Shown here: positions 24,464 to 28,203 of the stretch, in pieces
Layout of the letters: every line of letters begins with the position of its first letter
Position numbering within the stretch: the stretch's first letter is position 1
Assembly: GCA_003478935.1 (NCBI GenBank)
Contig: QUFP01000043.1
Location: forward strand, 1-28,203
Origin: Firmicutes bacterium AF25-13AC
GTDB lineage: Bacteria; Bacillota; Clostridia; Lachnospirales; Lachnospiraceae
Direction of reading: 5' to 3'
Length of the DNA stretch: 28,203 bases
Position numbers and translations under genes: made by a program
The notes under the pieces: model-generated
What the model saw: the letters and a program-made list of their open reading frames with translations, nothing else
Told to the model about the DNA's origin: nothing
Databases searched by the model: none

Positions 24464-25681
24464 ATGATACATACGCTAGATACTAAGGCTGCAGACTATA
24501 TTCCTGAGCTTGGTGACGGATTTGAGGAAGGCAGCGAGGGAAGCGAAAACGCACAGGGATTGCAGGTAGCTGATTACTATGCTGATGCAGATGGCGAGGG
24601 CATTTATTACATCACATATAAAATAGAGACTGCTAAAGAAATAGAGCAGCTATTTGTATTTGCAGGAAGAAAGCAGCTATTGCGTCTTGGAAAAAGAAAG
24701 GCAGGAGAGGTGATTGAGGGAACACTTTATCTGCATTTTGGCGAGATGATCCCGCGTTTTCACAGCGAGTGCATGACAATCACAAAGATTGGCTTTTCAG
24801 TGGCATGTGAGGATCTGACGAAATTAAAGAGTGTTGGCATGGCAGCAGAGAAGCTTTCTGCAAAGACAAAAATTCCGGCAGTCTATCTGGCAGGAGATTC
24901 CACGGTTACTGATCAGACTTGTCCAAAGCCATATATGCCGGGCGGATGCTACAGTTCATGGGGACAGTGCCTTGCATATTTTATCGGAGGAAGTACAGCC
25001 ATTGATAATCAGGCGCACAGCGGACTTACCACAGAAACCTTTCGTAATGAGGGACACTACGATATCGTAAAGAAGGATATTCGTCCGGGTGATTTTTGCT
25101 TGTTCCAGTTTGGTCATAACGATCAGAAGCTGGCACATCTGCAGGCACAGACAGGCTATAAGGAAAATCTGATGAATTATGTAAATGAGATTCGTGGACT
25201 GTGCGGAGTTCCGATTCTTGTAACACCGCTTGCGCGCAATACCTGGAAGGATGACGGCACCTACAATGATCTTTTAGCAGAGCATGCGCAGGCTGTTTTT
25301 GAGGTAGGGGAAGAGACTGGTGTGCCTGTAATTGACCTTCATAAATATGCAGCAGATTTAATCAAGAAAAATGGAAAAGAAGCTAGCCGTGTCTATTTCC
25401 ACCCGGGAGACATGACACACACAAACGAGTATGGCTCATTTTTGTTTGCACATTTTATCGCAAGAGAATTGAGCAAGCTAGATCCTCTCACTTTCGCGAT
25501 TGATGTGCAGGATGAAGAGGATTTCACACCAGATGAGCATACAGCCGTTTTGACAGGAACAAGCACGGCAGCAGGGAATCAGGATGAACAAAAAGAAGTT
25601 TTTGATGCGATGGAGCGTGCCGGGGATAATCTTGTGGCAGCTGTGGAAAAGGCAAAAAAAGATGCAGAAATGATGAAGTAA
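24464..25681 (+). CDS. GDSL/SGNH carbohydrate esterase, rhamnogalacturonan acetylesterase-like (CE12)
   Basis: A 405-aa protein with an N-terminal beta-sandwich-like domain (about 130 residues) and a C-terminal SGNH hydrolase domain. Block I is YLAGDSTVTDQ with the nucleophile serine. DNQAHSGLTTETF corresponds to block II, LFQFGHNDQK to block III, and DMTHTNEYGSFLFAH holds the catalytic Asp/His. This set matches CE12-type pectin or glycan acetylesterases, which remove acetyl groups from rhamnogalacturonan. There is no signal peptide, so it would act in the cytosol on imported oligosaccharides. GAGGAGAG lies before ATG 24464; an ATG at 24437 lacks a ribosome site. It lies 52 bp upstream of the LacI-like/GGDEF gene with no terminator between, so the two are probably co-transcribed. 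Confidence 0.87.
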   Translation: MIHTLDTKAADYIPELGDGFEEGSEGSENAQGLQVADYYADADGEGIYYITYKIETAKEIEQLFVFAGRKQLLRLGKRKAGEVIEGTLYLHFGEMIPRFHSECMTITKIGFSVACEDLTKLKSVGMAAEKLSAKTKIPAVYLAGDSTVTDQTCPKPYMPGGCYSSWGQCLAYFIGGSTAIDNQAHSGLTTETFRNEGHYDIVKKDIRPGDFCLFQFGHNDQKLAHLQAQTGYKENLMNYVNEIRGLCGVPILVTPLARNTWKDDGTYNDLLAEHAQAVFEVGEETGVPVIDLHKYAADLIKKNGKEASRVYFHPGDMTHTNEYGSFLFAHFIARELSKLDPLTFAIDVQDEEDFTPDEHTAVLTGTSTAAGNQDEQKEVFDAMERAGDNLVAAVEKAKKDAEMMK

Positions 25682-25733
25682 ATTTTGATTTTTATAGAAA
25701 TAAGACTATTGGCTCAAAAAAGGAGGGATAAAA

Positions 25734-27693
25734 ATGCAGGAGCGCTGTAAAATAGGAGTTGTGATTGGCAATGCTAACTCACCGCACGCAATCAACATTA
25801 TGAAGGGAATTGATCAGGCATCAAGGGAGTGCGATGTGCAGTTAATGTATTTTATGAATGTGAGCAGTCCTTATACAGCGCAGCTGTATCCACCTGATAC
25901 ATCAATAGGATGGGATTATCAAAAAAGTGCAATTTATGATTATGCGAGATATGTCAAAGCAGATGTCTTGATTATGACATATGGCATGATGAGCATTTTT
26001 ATGAAGAGTGATTATGGAAAGCAATACCTGGAATATTTTCGCAATGTTCCATGTGTGCTCATAAATGAGCAGACCGACAGACCTAATTGGACGTCTATTA
26101 TTGTCGATAATTATAATGGAATGTATGAATTAGTGGAGCATTTAGTGCGTGACCATGGGTATCATAATTTCGCTTTTTTGGCAGGACCGCCTGGAAATAC
26201 AGATGCCTGCCAGCGAAAAAGAGCATTTTTAGATGTTATGAAAAAATATGATCTGCCAATGGATGAAAGCCACATTGAAACAGGCGATTTTTCAGAGTGT
26301 GTACAGACACATGTAAATGCACTGTTAGATCGAATCCCTAATCTTCAGGCAATAGTATGTGCTAATGATGTGATGGCACTGACTGCTTATCAGGAATGTG
26401 AAAAGCGTGGACTTCATATTGGACATGATATTGCTGTTACCGGTTTTGATGACTGGGAGCGTATTCGTCACGTGCCAGTGCCAATCACGACAATTCGTCA
26501 GGATTCTGAACGGTCAGGATATATGGCTGTTTATAGTGCACTTGAGCTGGCGCGAAGCGGTCAAGGGAAAAATATTGTGATACCAGCGAAGGTATGTGTT
26601 AGAGAATCATGTGGCTGTACATGTAAGCAGTTTTCAGGTTTTGATCAAATTGAAAACATGGGACAAAAATTTGTCTATGAAAAACAAAAAAATACAGTAT
26701 ATCGTCAAAAAACATGGATGGTTCCTATGATCTCCAGAAACATGCTTATTGCATTGCAGGATCGCGAGAAATTTCTTAAAAATGCATTAACGCCAATGTC
26801 CTTTTTTGGCGTTAAAACGGCGTTGCTTTATGTCTTTAAAAATCCAGTTGAATATAATATAGAAAAGGGCTGGGAATTTCCAAATACGATTTATCTGGTT
26901 GCGCGTCAGGATGGAGAATGTGTAGAGGTATTTGATGAATATAAAAACGTGGCTTCTTTAGAAGAATGTGGATTTTCTGAGGAAGGAAGTGTACGCTATC
27001 AGCGTAAGCCGAGTGTATTTTGCCTTCAGTCTGGCTCAACGCAGTATGGTGTATTAAGCGTTGAGATTACGCCAGAGGAAGTGGATATGGTCTATTTGAT
27101 CAGTATTCAAATGGCAAATGCGCTGATGGCGTATCACACAGAAAAAAAGCGTTTGTCTGTTCAGCGCGAGCGCGAGCTTTTGCTTGAGGACTTCGAAGCA
27201 AAAATGAAATTTTAAATTTTGTGTCAGAGCGAGATGAGCTGACGCAGATTAAAAATCGCCGTGGTTTTATGGAACAGGCAATGGAAATGAATCGTATTTA
27301 TAAAAATAGAAAAGCAATTATTCTGTTTGCTGATATGGATGGATAAAACAAATCAATGATAATTATGGTCACGCAGCAGGAGATATTGCAATTTGTGCCT
27401 GTGCAGATATTTTAAAGAAAGCTGCCGGAGTACATGGTATAGCAGGACGCCTTGGCGGTGATGAATTTGCGCTTATGATGATTGGCGATGAAACGCGTGC
27501 AATTGAATTGGTGGAGACTGTGCGAAAAGAGATTGCCATGTATAATGCACAGGGAAAAAATAAGTTTGTAATTGATATGTCGGTTGGATGTCAGATTGTA
27601 TTATGTACAGACGAGCTTTCTATTCCAATGGTGCTTGAAAAGGCAGACAAGATCATGTATGAAGAAAAGAAAAAGAAGGGAAAGGCAAGATGA
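25734..27693 (+). CDS. LacI-like sugar sensor fused to a GGDEF diguanylate cyclase (two single-base frameshifts)
   Basis: Residues 1-~290 form a periplasmic-binding-protein-like sensor as in LacI/GalR effector domains (IGVVIGNANSPHAINIMKGI; DIAVTGFDDWERIRHVPVPI) but without a DNA-binding helix-turn-helix or signal peptide, so it is cytosolic. A linker of ~190 residues leads to a GGDEF domain with intact GRLGGDEFALMM, so cyclic di-GMP synthesis is expected. The frame breaks twice: after MKF at 27213 (one A lost from AAAA near 27207) and at 27344 (one T lost, GGATTA read as GGATA). Correcting both yields about 653 aa, with ERDELTQIKNRRGF and INDNYGHAAGDIAI in register. GGAGGG precedes ATG. It would couple carbohydrate sensing to c-di-GMP signalling; the ligand is unknown. 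Confidence 0.85.
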
Positions 27694-27694
27694 A

Positions 27695-28007
27695 GTTATA
27701 AGAAGACAGCAGCCCAATACCTGTATTCATGTGTGCGGACCAGATTCAGGAAAACAGCCAAAAGCAGGATGATACGCAGTTTAGAGAGCGCATTGTCCGT
27801 GCGTCAGATCAGGATTTGGGAAGCTATGAGCTGATAAAGGATGAGAAGGAGCTTATCTGGTATCCGGCAGAGGTTAATACAAGTATTCGTCCAGGATGGT
27901 TTTATCATGAAGAAGAAGACGATCAAGTCAAATCATTGGAAACATTGATTTTAGAGAAAGCATCGCTTTTCTGCGAAGAACAAAAGAAAGGTTTTGAAAT
28001 CGAGAAC
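27695..28007 (+). pseudogene. Remnant of a GH29 alpha-L-fucosidase
   Basis: Two short blocks of GH29 sequence lie in different frames. The first (27695-~27740) reads [15 protein letters not shown]; the second (~27738-27950) reads [13 protein letters not shown], then DQDLGS and [19 protein letters not shown]. In intact enzymes a further ~25-30 residues separate these blocks, and a catalytic N-terminal half precedes them; neither is present. After VKSLETLI the expected sequence also stops, and unrelated sequence runs into the IS200/IS605-type end at 28008. The remnant starts one base after the GGDEF stop. It is thus a fragment of a fucosidase gene damaged by at least two deletions, and it could mark a lost fucose-use operon. 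Family recognition rests on recalled GH29 motifs. Confidence 0.7.
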
Positions 28008-28203
28008 TTGACATACTCCCACGGTTAAAACCGTGGGATTCCTTAGATTCTTGTAGCGTCATCCAGCCCTATAGACTGAAATATAGCCACAGTTTTCAGG
28101 ATTTATGCTGATGGGATTTCATACGTCGTGTACTACTTTCTCAGCAAAAGACCTATGCCGAAGCCTTATGTATGTTCTTAAAATCCAAAACATTGTCTCA
28201 TCG
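28008..28203 (-). mobile_element. Right end of an IS200/IS605-type element, truncated by the window edge
   Basis: A perfect 9-bp hairpin (CCCACGG TT, 28018-28026, against 28029-28037) preceded by TTGACATACT is the sort of subterminal hairpin found at the right end of IS200/IS605 elements that carry tnpB. Reading on the minus strand, the element's interior lies toward 28203, where the 3' end of tnpB would be. The visible 165 bp gives no long frame; short stretches (for example DNVLDFKNIHKA) only faintly recall a TnpB C-terminus and may be decayed. An omega-RNA scaffold would overlap here. The exact boundary is uncertain by a few bases. Confidence 0.6.

Noticed and set aside
1..28203. CRISPR array, tRNA or rRNA genes, prophage
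   Set aside because: No regularly spaced repeats, tRNA-like cloverleaf or rRNA stretch was seen; the palindrome at 4-146 has three arms but lacks tRNA signatures such as GGTTCRANNCC.

Overview
The window looks like a chromosomal stretch of a low-to-mid GC Firmicute, most probably a gut Clostridium-cluster XIVa / Lachnospiraceae-type organism. This is inferred from a tyrosyl T-box leader on tyrS, consensus sigma-A promoters (TTGACA-N17-TATAAT), AGGAGG ribosome sites, several large peptide-binding proteins, and a LacI-like/GGDEF regulator beside glycan genes. The genus cannot be fixed from the sequence alone.

Region 1 (1-9748) starts with a 143-bp palindromic element that can fold as a three-way junction (4-146). 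It then carries an orphan peptide-binding protein (407-2320), a convergent Lrp/AsnC regulator (2376-2873), and a second, near-duplicate binding protein (3433-5345, one-base frameshift). The second copy leads a complete Opp/Dpp-type ABC operon: two permeases, two ATPases and a small membrane protein. The two binding-protein genes also share promoter and leader sequence, so gene and regulatory region were duplicated together. An alpha/beta hydrolase (9796-10842) separates this from region 2.

Region 2 (10924-19844) is a second Opp/Dpp-like operon behind a perfect consensus promoter. Nearly every component is enlarged: an 830-aa binding protein, a DppC-type permease with about 200 extra extracytoplasmic residues, a DppD-type ATPase of 716 aa with about 365 residues inserted between Q-loop and ABC signature, and a DppF-type ATPase with about 45-50 extra charged residues before its Q-loop. 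It ends, like the first operon, with a small three-helix membrane protein. A very strong hairpin terminator sits between the binding protein and the permeases. This enlarged transporter is the most unusual thing in the window.

Region 3 (19879-22501) is a polar amino-acid (possibly cystine) ABC importer in the order permease, ATPase, lipoprotein. It is followed by tyrS under T-box control (22566-24246; tyrS carries a one-base frameshift). Region 4 (24335-28203) holds a GDSL/CE12-type carbohydrate esterase and a LacI-like sensor fused to GGDEF (two one-base frameshifts). Next come a broken remnant of a GH29 alpha-L-fucosidase and the right end of an IS200/IS605-type element running off the window.

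All four frameshifts in otherwise intact genes (binding protein 2, tyrS, GGDEF twice) are losses of one base from a short homopolymer. That pattern points to sequencing or assembly error rather than four independent pseudogenes.
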